From assembly GCA_017304475.1 (NCBI GenBank), contig JAFKKV010000027.1, positions 1-64,000 on the forward strand: a stretch of 64,000 bases of DNA, read 5' to 3'. Positions 7,678-16,824 of the stretch are shown here, one piece after another (positions within the stretch are counted from its first letter, which is position 1; every line of letters begins with the position of its first letter). The stretch comes from Hyphomicrobiales bacterium. GTDB taxonomy: Bacteria; Pseudomonadota; Alphaproteobacteria; Rhizobiales; Phreatobacteraceae. The translations under genes were made by a program, and so were the position numbers. The notes below the pieces were generated by a model. It made no database searches. It had not been told where the DNA came from and saw only the letters and a program-made list of their open reading frames with translations.

Positions 7678-10086
7678 ATGCCGAAGCTGAGCAGACTCGG
7701 GATCCTGTCCGGATTGATCATGTTCGGTCTGGTGGCGGCCGCCGTCTATGTCTCGGTGCTGATCGTCGAGCGCCAGGACATCATCCGGCACACCGCGCGC
7801 TACAATGTCACCTGGCTGGCGAGCCAGGCGGCTTTCGAAGTGCTGCGCTTCGAGGAGGTGGTGGCGGCCTCCGCCCTGCCGAACAGCCGGATCACCGCCG
7901 ACGACGTCGACCTGCGCTATCAGATCCTGCTCAACCGCCTCGACCTGATGAAGTCGGGCGAGTTCGAGGAGTTTGTCGAGAAGGACCCGGAGCGGCAGCA
8001 GATCGTCAACGATCTCGGCCATGCATTGGCCGAGATCGCGCCGCTGGTCGAGCACGTCGGCCGCGACGACAATGTCAATCGCATCCGCTCCCTCCTGGCG
8101 CCGCTCGACAAGAAGCTGGCCGGGCTCGCGGCCTCGGCAAACCGGGTGTCGGGCGAAAATGTCGACACCGACCAGCGTCACCTGCTGCGCCTGCACTGGA
8201 TCTTCTCCAGCCTCATCGCCTCGCTGGTGCTGATCGGCCTGGTGCTGATGCTGATGCTCTATCTGCGCCATATCCAGCTCAACCGCGCCCATGACGAGGT
8301 CCATGTCCTGGCCGGCGTGCTGGAAGAGGCCAAGCTCGACCTCGAACAGGCCAATGTCGAGATCCTCAGTACCAATGCCGACCTGAAGCAGCGCAACGAG
8401 ATGCTGCAGATCCGCGACGTCGAGCTGCGCACCCAGAACCAGCGTTTCGACGCGGCGCTCAACAACATGTCGCAGGGCCTGCTGCTGGTTGACGGCATGC
8501 ACCGCCTGATCGTCTGCAATCAGCGTTATCGCGAAATCTTCAACCTCAAGGATAATCTCGTGCAGCCGGGCGTTGCGATGCGTGCGCTCGGCAGCGAGCG
8601 CTTCGCCGGCTTGATCGACCGCCAGAACGCCATTGCAGCCGACCGGGCCTCGGCGGCCTTCGCCTTCGAGCTCGATGACGGCATCGTCATCTCGGTCTCG
8701 CAGCAACCCATGCCGGATGGCGGCTGGGTCTCGACCTATGAGGACATTACCGAACGCCGGCGTTCGGAGGAGCGCATCGCCCATATGGCGCATCACGACG
8801 CGCTGACCGATCTGCCCAATCGCACCTTGTTCCGTGCGCGGATGGACGAGGCCCTGGCGGCCAGGCGCGGCAGCAAATCCGCCTTCGCGATCCTTTATCT
8901 CGATCTGGACAACTTCAAGATCGTCAACGATACGCTCGGCCACGCGGTCGGCGATCTGTTGCTGAGGAGCGTTGCCGCGCGCCTGAAGGAATGTATCAGG
9001 GAGGGCGATATCGTTTCGCGCTTCGGCGGCGACGAATTCGCCATCATGTTCCGTGGCGGCCGCGGCGGCGGCGTGGCGGAGATGGAGCGCCTGGCGCAGC
9101 GGCTGGTCGAGCGGCTCAGGCAGCCGTTCTCGATCGAAGGCAACGAGCTCAGCATCGGCACCTGTGTCGGCATCGCAATTGCCGGCACCGATGGCCTGGA
9201 TTCCGATGAATTGCTGCGCAATGCCGATATGGCGCTCTACCGCGCGAAGAACGAAGGGCGGGGCACCTACCGCTTCTTCGAGGCCGCGATGAAGGCCGAG
9301 CTCAATGCCCGGCGCGCCCTGGAATATGATCTGCGGGCAGCCCTCGGCGCCGGCGAGTTCGAGGTGCACTATCAGCCGATCGTCAATCTCAAGACGATGA
9401 CGGTGGTCAGCTTCGAAGCGCTGATCCGCTGGAAACACCCGACCCGCGGCCAGGTGTCGCCGGTCGAGTTCATTCCGGTCGCCGAGGAGACCGGCCTGAT
9501 CGTCGCGATCGGCGAATGGGTCTTGCGGCGGGCCTGCGCCGATGCCCTGTTCTGGCCGGATGCCACCCGCGTCTCGGTCAATCTCTCGGCCGCCCAGCTG
9601 CGCACCGGCAATTTCGCGCAGACCGTTTTCGGCGCGCTATCCGCCGCCGGCCTCGCACCCAACCGGCTGGAGCTGGAAATCACGGAATCCGTGCTGCTGC
9701 AGGATGGCGAGGCGACGCTTGCGGTCCTGCATCAGCTGCGTTCCCTCGGCATCCGCACCTGCATGGACGATTTCGGCACGGGCTATTCCTCGCTCAGCTA
9801 TCTGCGCAGCTTTCCCTTCGACAAGATCAAGATCGACCGGTCCTTTGTCGCCGAGATCAATGAGCGCGAGGATTGCCGCGCCATCGTCGCGTCGATCACC
9901 GATCTCGGGCGCAGTTTGAACATGGTGACGACCGCCGAGGGCGTCGAAAGCCGCGCGCAATTCGACACGATCAGCGAGATCGGCTGTGCCGAGATCCAGG
10001 GTTTCTATTTCGGCCATCCGGTTCCCGCGCAGGAGATCGGGGAGGCCTTTGCCCGTATCGAGCGGTTGCTGCGCGCGGCGGCCTGA
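7678..10086 (+). CDS. dcpA: Membrane GGDEF-EAL cyclic-di-GMP enzyme, DcpA-type
   Basis: An 802-residue inner-membrane protein: TM1 about 8-30, periplasmic segment to about 172, TM2 about 174-197, a cytoplasmic coiled coil 205-255, a PAS-like domain 256-360, GGDEF domain 370-535 and EAL domain 548-800. Catalytic motifs are intact (GGDEF at 450-454, EAL at 580-582, DDFGTGYSSL near 697), and an RxxD inhibitory site is at 441-444. It should be able both to make and to degrade c-di-GMP. The periplasmic part is well placed to be contacted by the exported protein encoded 58 bases upstream. An ATG at 7672 is an equal alternative start. Confidence 0.88.
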   Translation: MPKLSRLGILSGLIMFGLVAAAVYVSVLIVERQDIIRHTARYNVTWLASQAAFEVLRFEEVVAASALPNSRITADDVDLRYQILLNRLDLMKSGEFEEFVEKDPERQQIVNDLGHALAEIAPLVEHVGRDDNVNRIRSLLAPLDKKLAGLAASANRVSGENVDTDQRHLLRLHWIFSSLIASLVLIGLVLMLMLYLRHIQLNRAHDEVHVLAGVLEEAKLDLEQANVEILSTNADLKQRNEMLQIRDVELRTQNQRFDAALNNMSQGLLLVDGMHRLIVCNQRYREIFNLKDNLVQPGVAMRALGSERFAGLIDRQNAIAADRASAAFAFELDDGIVISVSQQPMPDGGWVSTYEDITERRRSEERIAHMAHHDALTDLPNRTLFRARMDEALAARRGSKSAFAILYLDLDNFKIVNDTLGHAVGDLLLRSVAARLKECIREGDIVSRFGGDEFAIMFRGGRGGGVAEMERLAQRLVERLRQPFSIEGNELSIGTCVGIAIAGTDGLDSDELLRNADMALYRAKNEGRGTYRFFEAAMKAELNARRALEYDLRAALGAGEFEVHYQPIVNLKTMTVVSFEALIRWKHPTRGQVSPVEFIPVAEETGLIVAIGEWVLRRACADALFWPDATRVSVNLSAAQLRTGNFAQTVFGALSAAGLAPNRLELEITESVLLQDGEATLAVLHQLRSLGIRTCMDDFGTGYSSLSYLRSFPFDKIKIDRSFVAEINEREDCRAIVASITDLGRSLNMVTTAEGVESRAQFDTISEIGCAEIQGFYFGHPVPAQEIGEAFARIERLLRAAA

Positions 10087-10140
10087 GCGGACCCTTGCCG
10101 CCCTTGCCGTCCATCGCGCCGCCGTCGCGGACGCGCCGGG

Positions 10141-11535
10141 TCAGCCGGCCGCTGCCGCACCAATCGGTTTGACGCTGGCGCCGGCGGCCGTGCCCGGGTG
10201 GCTCACCGGCAGCCTGGCACCGCGACCGAACAGCTTCTCGCGCAGCGTGCCGTCGCGATAGCGGGTCTTGAAGCGGCCGCGCCGCTGCAATTCCGGCACC
10301 AGCAGCGCGGCGGCGTCTTCGAAGGTTTCCGGGATGACCACGGCGCCCAGGTTGAAGCCGTCGACGCCGGTTGCCTCGGCCCATTGTTCCAGGGCATCGG
10401 CGACGGTCGCCGGTGAGCCGACGCTGACCGGCCCGCGGGCGCCGATGCTGGTCCATTCGGCAAGTTCGCGAATGGTCCAGAGCCGCGCCGGATCGGACGA
10501 GGAAAAGGCTTCCACCGCCGACTGGCCGGCATTGGTCTTGACGTGGCGCAGGGGTTCGTCAGGCGCATATCGGGAGAGATCGAGGCCGGTCCAGCCGGCG
10601 AGCAGGGCCAGGGCCCCGTCCTCGCGGACATGGCGGCGGTAGTCGGCATATTTTCGGGCCGCCTCGACGTCGCTTTCGCCCAGGACCACGGTGTGCATGC
10701 TGTAGATCTGGACGTCGTCCGGCCGCCGCCCTGCCTCCACGGCACCGGCGCGGATGGAATCGACATAGCCCTTGACGATCGCCTCCGTCGGGGCGCTGAC
10801 GAACACCGCCTCGGCATGCCGGCCGGCGAAGCGCCGGCCGCGGCTGGAGGCGCCAGCCTGAAAGATCACCGGTGTCCGCTGCGGCGACGGCTCGCTCAGG
10901 TGGATGCCGTCGACGGTGAAATGGGGACCGCGATGGTGGATCGCATGGACCCTGGCGGGATCCGTGAAAACGCCGGCAACGACATCAGCCACCACGGCAT
11001 CGTCGTCCCAACTGCCTTCCCAGAGCTTGTAGCAGACGTCGAGATAATCCTCGGCATAGTCATAGCGTTCGTCATGGGCGGCGAGGCCCGGCTGGCCGAT
11101 GGCCCGCGCGCCGCTGTCGAGATAGGAGGTGACGACGTTCCAGGCGGCCCGCCCCTCGGTGAGATGGTCGAGGGTCGAAAAGCGCCGGGCGAAGGGGTAG
11201 GGGTGCTCATAGCTGACCGAGCCGGTGACACCGAAACCGAGATGGTCGGTGACCAGGGCCATGGCCGGGATGACCTGGAGCGGATCGTTGATCGGCAGCT
11301 GGATGGCGTTGCGCAGCGACGCATCGCGACTGGCGTTCAGCACGTCGTAGACACCCATGACGTCGGCAATGAAGATGGCATCGAACAGGCCGCCTTCCAG
11401 GGTGCGGGCGAGATCGGCCCAGTGACGAAGCCGCCGGTAATCGCGCGACCGGTCGCGCGGATGCGTCCAGAGGCCGGGCGCCAGGTGGCCGACGGTGTTC
11501 ATGGTGAAGGCGTTCAGCCTGAATTCGCGGGGCAT
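10141..11535 (-). CDS. LLM-class flavin monooxygenase (NtaA/SnaA/DszA family)
   Basis: A 464-residue FMNH2-dependent monooxygenase of the bacterial luciferase superfamily. The N-terminus (LNAFTMNTVGHLAPGLW), the segment EHPYPFARRFSTLDHLT and RAAWNVVTSYLDS are characteristic of the NtaA/SnaA/DszA branch, which attacks aminopolycarboxylates, sulfones or similar compounds. A separate flavin reductase is needed, and none is encoded nearby. The next gene on the same strand upstream (69 bases away) encodes a MetQ-like binding protein, which suggests use of an organosulfur compound, but the substrate is not fixed by sequence. Confidence 0.88.
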   Translation of the reverse strand: MPREFRLNAFTMNTVGHLAPGLWTHPRDRSRDYRRLRHWADLARTLEGGLFDAIFIADVMGVYDVLNASRDASLRNAIQLPINDPLQVIPAMALVTDHLGFGVTGSVSYEHPYPFARRFSTLDHLTEGRAAWNVVTSYLDSGARAIGQPGLAAHDERYDYAEDYLDVCYKLWEGSWDDDAVVADVVAGVFTDPARVHAIHHRGPHFTVDGIHLSEPSPQRTPVIFQAGASSRGRRFAGRHAEAVFVSAPTEAIVKGYVDSIRAGAVEAGRRPDDVQIYSMHTVVLGESDVEAARKYADYRRHVREDGALALLAGWTGLDLSRYAPDEPLRHVKTNAGQSAVEAFSSSDPARLWTIRELAEWTSIGARGPVSVGSPATVADALEQWAEATGVDGFNLGAVVIPETFEDAAALLVPELQRRGRFKTRYRDGTLREKLFGRGARLPVSHPGTAAGASVKPIGAAAAG

Positions 11536-11603
11536 GCAGGAGGCTCGGTACGGGCGGCCCCGCGGGCGTTGCGAGGCAGATCTGGGGCGGGGTGTGGCGA
11601 GGC

Positions 11604-12398
11604 TCAGAAGGCCGGGATGAAGGCCGGCAGCCGGTCGGCGATGAAGGTCCGGACTTCGGGTGACTTGAAAGCCACCAGGAAGCGTCTCAGGCGCGGATCG
11701 TCCTTGTTCTCGGGCCGCGTCACGAAGCGGATGATGAAGTGCTCGTCGGGAGTCGTGTCGAGCAACAGCGCGGATTTCGGATCGCCGCCGGCCGGGATCA
11801 GGTAGGTCAGGTTGACCATGGCGAGCGTCACGTCCTCCAGCGAGCGGTAGAGCTGGGCGGCATCGAGCTCGACGATGCGGATGTTCTTCGGGTTTTCCAG
11901 GATGTTGCGGGTGGTGATCTTCAGGTCGGTCACCGGCGTCAGTTTGATCAGGCCGGCGCGCTGCAGAAGGAGCAGGCCACGGGCATTGTTGATCGGGTCA
12001 TTGGCTATGGCGACGGTGGCGCCATCAGGCACCTCGCTGAGCTGCTTGATCCGCCGGGAGAATAGGCCGACGGGAATGATCACGCCGCCCGGATCCGCGG
12101 CCACCAGCCTGTAGCCGCGCTGCGCCACCTGCACCGCGAGATTGGCCGAGTGCTGATAGAAATTGACGTCCAGGTCGCCGGCATTGACCGCCTCGTTGGG
12201 CGTCACCCAATCGGTTGTCTCGACGACGCGGACCTCCAGCCCGTCCTTGCGCCTCGCCAGAGCCGTGGCGAACTCGACCAGTTGCGCCAGCGGCCCGGCG
12301 CTGACCGCCAGGCGCAATGGCGCATCGGCGAATGCCGGGCCGGAGGTTGCGACGAGCGCGGCGCTGCCCAGCGAAAAGGCGCGGCGGGTGATGGGCAT
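11604..12398 (-). CDS. MetQ/NlpA-family ABC substrate-binding protein
   Basis: A 264-residue periplasmic binding protein of the methionine (MetQ/NlpA) family. It has an exported N-terminus with a twin-arginine-like MPITRRAF start and cleavage after FADA, but no lipobox cysteine, unlike most MetQ lipoproteins. Family segments such as VNFYQHSANL and IANDPINNARGLLLLQ are visible. I chose the ATG at 12398 because AAGGA lies upstream and the longer start 8 codons earlier adds only polar residues. No MetN or MetI genes accompany it, so it must share a transporter encoded elsewhere. It probably forms an operon with the flavin monooxygenase. Confidence 0.85.
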   Translation of the reverse strand: MPITRRAFSLGSAALVATSGPAFADAPLRLAVSAGPLAQLVEFATALARRKDGLEVRVVETTDWVTPNEAVNAGDLDVNFYQHSANLAVQVAQRGYRLVAADPGGVIIPVGLFSRRIKQLSEVPDGATVAIANDPINNARGLLLLQRAGLIKLTPVTDLKITTRNILENPKNIRIVELDAAQLYRSLEDVTLAMVNLTYLIPAGGDPKSALLLDTTPDEHFIIRFVTRPENKDDPRLRRFLVAFKSPEVRTFIADRLPAFIPAF

Positions 12399-12667
12399 GA
12401 TCTGGTCCTTGGAATGCGGCACTGCAAATGATGGGGGAGCCTATTGGCGTCGCCGGGCAGCCTGTCAAACCGGTATCAACAATCCGGGCGGCCTCTTTAA
12501 TATATTGAAATAGCTTGAAAATTGAGGATATGGCGAGCGGGTAGGGGAGTGTCGCGATCGCCGGAGCAAGGATCTTTGGAACAACCGTCTCGGCCGCGCA
12601 TGGAATAGGGATGATCATGCCTGCGCGGCATCTGCGTCCGGGGGAAGGCCGCGTGCCGGCGGGCTGT
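12399..12667. other. Intergenic region with an AT-rich patch
   Basis: A 269-base gap between the Gfo/Idh gene end and the start of the MetQ-like gene. The only distinct feature is an AT-rich patch at about 12495-12530 (TTTAATATATTGAAATAG), the most AT-rich part of its surroundings and a reasonable place for the promoter of the MetQ-like operon on the minus strand. I saw no riboswitch fold or small gene. Confidence 0.4.
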
Positions 12668-13705
12668 TCAGGCCGTGCGCGCGGCCGCCTCACGCAGGTC
12701 GACCGCCGCGCCGGCCTCGATGCTCTCTTCGATGGCAAGGCAGATCGCGACGGCGGCGCGAGCGTCGGCGAGCGGCATGACCATCTGGCCGGTGCGGAAA
12801 CCGTCGAGCGCCCGGCGGATATTTTCCTCCAGCTCGAAGATTTCGCCGGACCGGGGGATGGCGACCTGGTCGGCCGTCTCGGCGCCGCGCCGGCGGACCG
12901 CCAGCGCGAAGTCGGGTGTCGCGGTGCGGTCCATGACGCCGGCCCACCAGGTGCGGATCGCGCCGTTTTCGCCGGCGATCTCCAGGAGCGTGTGGTGCTC
13001 GAAGCCGGCGAGGCACTGGGTCGCCAGCGCCGTCGAGCCGTCGGCCCAGGTGAGCGTCACCGTCACCGTATCGGCCAGCCCGCCGGCCGAGGAGGCCACC
13101 GCCTGGAGCGATCGAGGGGGCCCGTTCTCGGCGGCGTACCAGAGCACCAGGTCGACGAAATGGACGAGTTCCTCGAGGATCCAGGAGCCGACCCTTTGCC
13201 GGTCGTGGCGCCAGCCGCCCGAGCCGAGCCGGAACGGCTTCCTGAACAGCGAGAAGTGCTGGTGCCGCACCCGCCCGATCGCGTCCGAGGCGATGATGTC
13301 GCGCACCTTGCCCCATTGATGCGACACGCGCAGCTCGTGATTGACCGCGACCTGCCGGCCGGCAGCGGCTGCCGCCGCCAGCACCCGGTCGCATTCGTCG
13401 AGCGAGACGCCGAGCGGCTTTTCCAGGATGACATGGGCGCCGGCTTCGAGTGCGGCGATCGCGAAATCGGCGTGACGGTCGTTCGGCACGGCCACCGTCA
13501 CCACGTCGAAGCCGCCGGCTTCGAGCATGGCATGGTAGCTGCGGAAACGTGGGACGTCGGGCAGGGCCTCGGTCGCGGCCCGTTCGGACGCCTCGCCATG
13601 ACAGAACACGCCGGCAAGCGCCGCCCCTTCGATCGCCTGGATCGCCCGGGCATGCATCTGGCCCCAGGCGCCGAAGCCGGCAAGCGCGATCCGGGTTTCA
13701 GCCAT
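12668..13705 (-). CDS. Gfo/Idh/MocA family oxidoreductase
   Basis: A 345-residue NAD(P)-dependent sugar or sugar-derivative dehydrogenase. The Rossmann motif GFGAWGQMHA is at residues 10-19 and the EKP motif (ILEKPLGVSLDECD) near residue 94, followed by the C-terminal alpha/beta domain. It overlaps the end of the upstream ABC ATPase gene by 8 bases and is the last gene of a three-gene operon with HpcH aldolase and ATPase. The substrate is unknown, but the setting suggests oxidation of an imported carbohydrate or cyclitol. Confidence 0.92.
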   Translation of the reverse strand: MAETRIALAGFGAWGQMHARAIQAIEGAALAGVFCHGEASERAATEALPDVPRFRSYHAMLEAGGFDVVTVAVPNDRHADFAIAALEAGAHVILEKPLGVSLDECDRVLAAAAAAGRQVAVNHELRVSHQWGKVRDIIASDAIGRVRHQHFSLFRKPFRLGSGGWRHDRQRVGSWILEELVHFVDLVLWYAAENGPPRSLQAVASSAGGLADTVTVTLTWADGSTALATQCLAGFEHHTLLEIAGENGAIRTWWAGVMDRTATPDFALAVRRRGAETADQVAIPRSGEIFELEENIRRALDGFRTGQMVMPLADARAAVAICLAIEESIEAGAAVDLREAAARTA

Positions 13706-14795
13706 GGGCCTGCGGCGCCCCGATCGCCCGGCCGGTGGTGGCGTCGAACAGGTGCATGCGGTCGAGATTGAAGCGTAGCTTCAGGTTTTCGCCGGGTTTC
13801 GGCCGGATCTCCGGCCGCACGCGCGCCGCCACGGGATGGCCGGCGACGCTGGTGAACACCAGCGTGTCGGCGCCGAGCGGCTCGACCACCTCGACCTGGG
13901 CCGGCACGTCGAGCCGGCCGCTCGGCGTCTCGCCCTCGGCCACCTCGACATCTTCCGGGCGCATGCCGAAGGTGAGGTCGTCGGAAGCCGGCCGGCGGTC
14001 GGCCGGCAGCGGCGCTTCCGCCGCGCCGTCGGCAAGCCGGAGCCTGGTGCCCGATGTCAGCCGCGCCGGAATCAGGTTCATGGTCGGCGCGCCGATGAAG
14101 CCGGCGACGAACAGGCTGGCGGGCGCATGGTAGACCTCGTCCGGCGTGCCGGTCTGTTCGATATGGCCGCCATTCATCACCACCACCCGGTCGGCCAGCG
14201 TCATCGCTTCCACCTGGTCATGGGTGACATAGACGGTGGTGACGCCGAGCCGCTGATGCAGCTTCTTCATCTCCACCCGCATCGAGCCGCGCAGCTTGGC
14301 GTCCAGGTTGGACAGGGGTTCGTCGAACAGGAAGACCTGCGGCTTGCGTACGATGGCGCGGCCCATGGCGACGCGCTGGCGCTGGCCGCCGGACAATTGC
14401 TTGGGCCGGCGCTTGAGATAGGGCTCCAGCCCGAGCACCGCCGCGGCGTCGCGCACCCGCGCATCGATGTCGCGCTTGGCGACGCCGCGGTAGCGCAGCG
14501 AGAAGGCCATGTTCTCGTAGACCGACATATGCGGGTATAGCGCGTAGTCCTGGAACACCATGGCGATGTCGCGGTCGCGCGGCTCGATCTCGTTGACCAC
14601 CCGGCCGTCGATCAGGATGTCGCCTGAGCTGATGTCTTCGAGACCGGCCAACATGCGTAGCGTGGTCGACTTGCCGCAGCCGGACGGGCCGACCAGCACG
14701 ATGAACTCGCCGTCGTGAATGGACAGGTCGATGCCGTGGACGATCTCCAGCGGGCCGTAGCGCTTGGTCAGCTTGCGGAACTCGACGGTGGCCAT
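13698..14795 (-). CDS. ABC transporter ATP-binding protein, MalK/UgpC type
   Basis: A 365-residue ATPase for a carbohydrate importer. Walker A is GPSGCGKST (about residue 37), the signature is LSGGQRQRVAMG and Walker B ends in FDEPLSNLDA. A C-terminal OB/TOBE regulatory region follows, as in MalK and UgpC. No permease or binding-protein genes are in its operon (HpcH aldolase, this gene, Gfo/Idh). The importer at 20434-23807 has a binding protein and two permeases but no ATPase, so this subunit is the natural local partner; that pairing is inference. Confidence 0.95.
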   Translation of the reverse strand: MATVEFRKLTKRYGPLEIVHGIDLSIHDGEFIVLVGPSGCGKSTTLRMLAGLEDISSGDILIDGRVVNEIEPRDRDIAMVFQDYALYPHMSVYENMAFSLRYRGVAKRDIDARVRDAAAVLGLEPYLKRRPKQLSGGQRQRVAMGRAIVRKPQVFLFDEPLSNLDAKLRGSMRVEMKKLHQRLGVTTVYVTHDQVEAMTLADRVVVMNGGHIEQTGTPDEVYHAPASLFVAGFIGAPTMNLIPARLTSGTRLRLADGAAEAPLPADRRPASDDLTFGMRPEDVEVAEGETPSGRLDVPAQVEVVEPLGADTLVFTSVAGHPVAARVRPEIRPKPGENLKLRFNLDRMHLFDATTGRAIGAPQAHG

Positions 14796-14798
14796 GGC

Positions 14799-15599
14799 TC
14801 AGCCCTTGCCGGAGGTTTCGGCGATCGCCCGGAACCGTGCCGCGCCCGCATCGGCATTGCGGAACAGGATGGCGCAGTCATTGGCCACCGAGATGAAATC
14901 GAAGCCGGAGCGGATGTGGCGCTCGGAAATCTCGTCATTCGGCGCGAGCACGCCGACCGCCTTGCCGGTCGGGCGGCAGCGTCTCAACCCATCCTCGATC
15001 GCGGCGGTTACATCCGGATGGGCGGCTTCGCCGGGCTTGCCCATGCTGGCGGCGAGGTCTCCGGGCCCGAAGAACACCGCCGAGACCCCGTCGACATTGG
15101 CGATCTCCTCGCAGCGCTCGAGGGCTGCCATGGTTTCGATCTGGACGATCAGGAAGGTCTCGTCATTGGCGCGGGCGACATAGTCCTTGAACCGGCCGTA
15201 ACGGCTCGCCCGGTGCATGGCGGCGACCCCGCGCTGGCCCTTGGGCGGATACATCATGGCATCGACCGCCGCGCGGGCTTCCGCGGCGCTCTGCACATAG
15301 GGCAGCATGATGGTGGAGAGGCCGGCATCGAGATGCTGCTTGAGCAAAGCCGGGTCGTTCCAGACCAGCCGCACGATCGGCACGGTCGGCGTCGCCGCCA
15401 GCGCACGTGAATGGGCCATGGCGTCGTGCAGCGACACCGGCGAATGTTCGCCGTCGATCAGGATCCAGTCATAGCCGGACCAGCCGAGGCCTTCCGACGC
15501 ATTGACCGAATTGAGCATGGACCAGATGCCGACGAGCGGCCGGCCCCGGCCAAGCGCCGCGCGGAAGGGGTTCTTCGGCGTCGAATGGATGTCGGACAT
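14799..15599 (-). CDS. HpcH/HpaI-family class II aldolase
   Basis: A 266-residue TIM-barrel aldolase that should cleave a 2-keto-3-deoxy sugar acid or similar 4-hydroxy-2-oxo acid to pyruvate and an aldehyde, using a divalent metal. Visible family landmarks are WILIDGEHSP (about residue 45), the metal-ligand regions QIETMAALE and FFGPGDLA, and the catalytic Arg in VRLVW. It is the first gene of the operon with the ABC ATPase (3-base gap) and Gfo/Idh. It fits the last step of the sugar-acid pathway suggested by neighbouring dehydratases. Confidence 0.92.
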   Translation of the reverse strand: MSDIHSTPKNPFRAALGRGRPLVGIWSMLNSVNASEGLGWSGYDWILIDGEHSPVSLHDAMAHSRALAATPTVPIVRLVWNDPALLKQHLDAGLSTIMLPYVQSAAEARAAVDAMMYPPKGQRGVAAMHRASRYGRFKDYVARANDETFLIVQIETMAALERCEEIANVDGVSAVFFGPGDLAASMGKPGEAAHPDVTAAIEDGLRRCRPTGKAVGVLAPNDEISERHIRSGFDFISVANDCAILFRNADAGAARFRAIAETSGKG

Positions 15600-15757
15600 G
15601 AGGCCTCCCTGGCACAGGCCGGGCGGCTCTTGGTCGGCTGCCTCGACGCCTGGTCACGATAGGCGGCAGGACGGTATTTGCAAGTAAAATTCCATCAGGA
15701 GAAAGTGAGTTGCAGCAGGTGAAACTGTGCGAGTGGGAGAAAGGCACTGAATTGACC

Positions 15758-15919
15758 CTCTCCCAGAGGGAGAGGGTGGCCGCGTCAGCGGCCGGGTGAG
15801 GGGCGTGAGGGCCAAGGACTGATGCCGACGCTCGCGCTGCATGGTGCCTTCTCCGGAAATGGACGACCCCTCACCCGGCGCCTGACGGCGCCACCCTCTC
15901 CCTCTGGGAGAGGGTTGAT
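15758..15919. repeat. Palindromic intergenic repeat, family 1 (two inverted modules)
   Basis: The forward module (15758-15807; CCCTCTCCC-AGA-GGGAGAGGG and GGCCGC-GTCA-GCGGCC) and the reverse module (15869-15919; GGCGCC-TGAC-GGCGCC and CCCTCTCCC-TCT-GGGAGAGGG) flank a 60-base spacer. The spacer end, GGAAATGGACGACCCCTC, closely resembles that of the 19 kb copy. It fills most of the 337-base gap 15600-15936; the rest shows nothing recognisable. Confidence 0.88.
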
Positions 15920-15936
15920 TCCATTGCCCTTTTGCC

Positions 15937-16815
15937 TCACCCCTCATCCACCTCCCGATAGACGAAATCGACCGCATGCTCCGCCTTGGCTCCTGCTGCC
16001 AGCAAGCGCATGCCGGGCTTGTCGACGAGCTCACCCACATAGCCCTCGGGATCGCCATATCCGGTCCAGACTTCCATCGAGATGTAGGGCGCGCCAGGCT
16101 TGGTCCAGAGCGCCAGATGCGGAAAATCCTCGGCCTCGAGCGCGATGCTCGGCCCTCTGTCGCCGGCGACGAAGCGGAACGAGCGGCTCCGGGCGTCGAG
16201 AAAGCAGAGCGCGTCCGCCGCGAACAGCGCGTCGGTGAGCGCGAGCCTGCGGCCGTCGAGCGGCACGGGCCGCCGCGCCGGAGAAATCAGGCCGCCGGGC
16301 GCAATCACCGGCACCTCGGGCGCCTCGGGCTTCTCGAAGACGATGGCATGGTCGGCCCTCGCCGCCTCGGCGAGCGGCCATCGAAAGGCCGGATGCAGGC
16401 CGAGCGCATAGGGCAGGGGCCGCGAGCCGGCATTCTCCACCGCGAAGCGCACGGCGAGCCGGTGTTCCTCCAGCCGATAGGTCACCCGCAGGGCGAACGG
16501 GTAGGGGTAGACCTCGCGCGTCGCCTCGTTGTCGGTCAGCACCAGGCTGACGCTCGCCGCGTCACGCGCCTCCACGGTGAATTCGCTCGCCGCGGCGAAG
16601 CCATGGACGCCCATCGGGCGCACCTTGCCGTCGGCCCGGATCCGGCCCTGATTGGTCCAGCCGACGATCGGAAACAGCACGGGCGACGACTTGGCCCACC
16701 AAGCCGGGTCGCGTGTCCACAAGAGGTCGCGGCCGCCGGCCCGCCAGGCGTGGAGCTCGCCGCCCGTGGTGGCGACGACGGCGCGGGCCGGACCGTTTTC
16801 GAGCGCGATCTGCAT
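15937..16815 (-). CDS. Aldose 1-epimerase family protein
   Basis: A 292-residue protein of the galactose mutarotase fold, expected to interconvert anomers of a sugar or uronic acid. The pattern VLFPIVGWTNQGRI near residue 46 and the ALGLHPAFRWPL region with the catalytic-type His are characteristic of the branch annotated as aldose 1-epimerase family. It follows the IclR regulator by 9 bases on the same strand, so the two are probably cotranscribed and autoregulated. A carbohydrate substrate is consistent with the adjoining dehydratase gene. Confidence 0.88.
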   Translation of the reverse strand: MQIALENGPARAVVATTGGELHAWRAGGRDLLWTRDPAWWAKSSPVLFPIVGWTNQGRIRADGKVRPMGVHGFAAASEFTVEARDAASVSLVLTDNEATREVYPYPFALRVTYRLEEHRLAVRFAVENAGSRPLPYALGLHPAFRWPLAEAARADHAIVFEKPEAPEVPVIAPGGLISPARRPVPLDGRRLALTDALFAADALCFLDARSRSFRFVAGDRGPSIALEAEDFPHLALWTKPGAPYISMEVWTGYGDPEGYVGELVDKPGMRLLAAGAKAEHAVDFVYREVDEG

Positions 16816-16824
16816 ATGGTTTTC

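Noticed and set aside
7606..9438. Long open frame opposite the GGDEF-EAL gene
   Set aside because: It is antisense to a clearly conserved gene; open antisense frames are expected at this GC content and it has no domain or ribosome site.
15001..15014. GCGGTTACA match to half of the LacI operator
   Set aside because: Only one half-site, inside the HpcH aldolase gene, so chance is likely.
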